15,615 nt of DNA from Planctomycetaceae bacterium (lineage in GTDB: Bacteria; Planctomycetota; Planctomycetia; Pirellulales; Thermoguttaceae), in assembly GCA_031266315.1 (NCBI GenBank), contig JAISBG010000732.1, positions 1-15,615 of the forward strand, in the 5' to 3' direction. Positions 14,866 to 15,615 of the stretch are shown piece after piece (position 1 is the stretch's first letter; every line of letters starts with the position of its first letter). The position numbers were made by a program, and so were the translations under genes. Below the pieces are notes generated by a model. It ran no database searches, was not told where the DNA came from, and saw only the letters and a list, made by a program, of their open reading frames with translations.

Positions 14866-15006
14866 GTGATATTTTAGTGGAGTTTTCTTAGATAACCGAT
14901 TTATTTCCTGTTTTTGAGTAAAACTCAAGATATAAAGAACCTTCAGTGCAAGGTTTTCTACCTTGCTGTTGGCTCACTTTTAACGAAAATTCCTCTGAAA
15001 TATTAC
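14866..15006 (-). repeat. ~140-bp inverted-end repeat, copy 3
   Basis: On the minus strand the two ends pair at 18 of the first 22 positions by my count. Interior hairpins are TTGAGT-AAA-ACTCAA (14914-14928) and AACCTT-CAGTGC-AAGGTT (14938-14955). The AAGGTT arm can alternatively pair with a downstream ACCTTGC. It sits ~33 bp downstream of the promoter at 15039-15067. Confidence 0.7.
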
Positions 15007-15038
15007 GAATAAATAGGAAACGAACTTCACTGCGGTGG

Positions 15039-15067
15039 ACTTTATGAAAAACGTTTCGGTTTGTCAA
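15039..15067 (-). promoter_or_regulatory. Sigma70-type promoter upstream of repeat copy 3
   Basis: Minus strand: TTGACA (15062-15067), 17-bp spacer, TAAAGT (15039-15044). The start would be near 15032 and the transcript would enter the ~140-bp repeat (15006-14866) and then the prepilin remnant. The layout matches that upstream of the glycosyltransferase. Confidence 0.55.
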
Positions 15068-15351
15068 GGGCAATTTTATGCAGATTTTTAATAGAAATTT
15101 GACAAATTTTTCTGTTAAATTTAAATATAACAAAAAATTATCCAGATTGTTTCGTATTTTGGGAGAAAAGTAGAAAAAGGAGGCTCAGAGAATTTTTCCG
15201 TTTCACACATTGGTAGTGGAAAAATCGGGAGATTGTTGTTGTCATACTGAAAAACACCATGAAACAATGAGTAAAATGAATTTTCCCGCTCGCGAAGTAA
15301 CAGGTTTTCCCTCTTTGCGGCTAGGAACGATTTGAACGGAATGGATTTAAA

Positions 15352-15378
15352 TAAAAAATTTTTTGAGTTACAAACTCT
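15352..15378 (-). terminator. Weak terminator-like hairpin
   Basis: On the minus strand GAGTT-TGT-AACTC (15365-15377) is followed by AAAAAATTTTTTATTT. It lies 100 bp after the possible gene end at 15478. The stem is short and an A-run separates it from the U-run, so support is thin. Confidence 0.25.
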
Positions 15379-15615
15379 GATTTATCAAGAAGTTATGTAA
15401 AATTCCATTCAAAAAATGAAAAAATCAGTAAAATTTTTGGAAAATTACTTTGCATCTGCCCATTTAAATGCTATTATTTATCTGTTGAGAACGAGCAATC
15501 GTTCCGGCAAAACTCGAAACGGTTTATTTTGCTGTTTCGGTTTAATTTTATTTTCGTCTATCCGCCAGATTGAGCAACTGACTGGTTGGATTTCGGCATG
15601 GTAGATCATAGAAAG

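Larger units (their letters stand above)
14654..15615. other. AT-rich region without a confident gene
   Basis: It holds the promoter at 15039-15067, repeat copy 3 and two minor hairpins: ATTTTTCC/GGAAAAAT around 15191-15224, and GAGTT-ACA-AACTC at 15365-15377 followed on the minus strand by A6T6. A plus-strand TTGACA (15099-15104) with TAAATA 17 bp on could be a weak promoter. At the right edge a minus-strand frame (15615 down to a TAA at 15478, 45 codons) enters from outside and could be the end of a gene, but I recognise nothing in it. An overlapping plus-strand frame at 15416-15604 has no ribosome site and is no more convincing. Confidence 0.5.

Noticed and set aside
15416..15604. 62-residue plus-strand frame and the overlapping minus-strand frame 15478-15615
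   Set aside because: Neither has a recognisable product or a ribosome site. The minus-strand frame might be the end of a gene from outside the window, but 45 codons are not enough to claim it.

Overview
The window looks like a stretch of a moderately AT-rich planctomycete chromosome (or MAG contig) devoted to the cell surface. Three things point to Planctomycetes. The giant protein opens with an L-E-x-L-E-x-R-x-M-L-S signature of the LEPR-XLL type, found at the N-terminus of very large planctomycete exported proteins. There is a broken DUF1559-type prepilin with the G-F-x-L-x-E-L-L-V-V methylation motif. There is also an autotransporter with Chlamydia Pmp-like repeats, fitting the PVC superphylum. 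A gut or other low-GC lineage is possible but is only a guess.

All confident genes lie on the minus strand, so transcription runs from high to low coordinates. Right to left: 14654-15615 is AT-rich with no confident gene, but holds a good promoter and one copy of a ~140-bp structured repeat. 14285-14653 is a truncated DUF1559 prepilin remnant with a 12-G tract just after its start codon. 10147-14175 is a complete 1342-residue autotransporter. 9461-10146 is intergenic, with a long palindromic element, a 37-bp direct repeat, a near-consensus promoter and another copy of the ~140-bp repeat. 7940-9460 is a GT41/SPINDLY-like glycosyltransferase. 7887 down to base 1 is the first 2629 codons of a giant Calx-beta protein that runs off the left edge.

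The glycosyltransferase and the giant protein are 52 bp apart on the same strand and are probably one transcript from the promoter at 9806-9834. This suggests, by analogy with HMW1C/HMW1A and other GT41-adhesin pairs, that the enzyme glycosylates the adhesin. The giant protein has about 16 Calx-beta repeats. The first ten mostly carry an expanded loop that is usually Tyr/Asn-rich and in two cases Cys-rich; the last six are canonical. They are followed by two PKD-like domains separated by an unrecognised insert, and then a terminal beta domain.

The most unusual noncoding signal is the ~140-bp repeat at 9635-9768, 14196-14340 and 14866-15006. Its ends are complementary to each other, its interior carries different hairpins in each copy, and at two copies a near-consensus promoter lies about 35 bp upstream. 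It may be a MITE or a recurring structured 5' leader.
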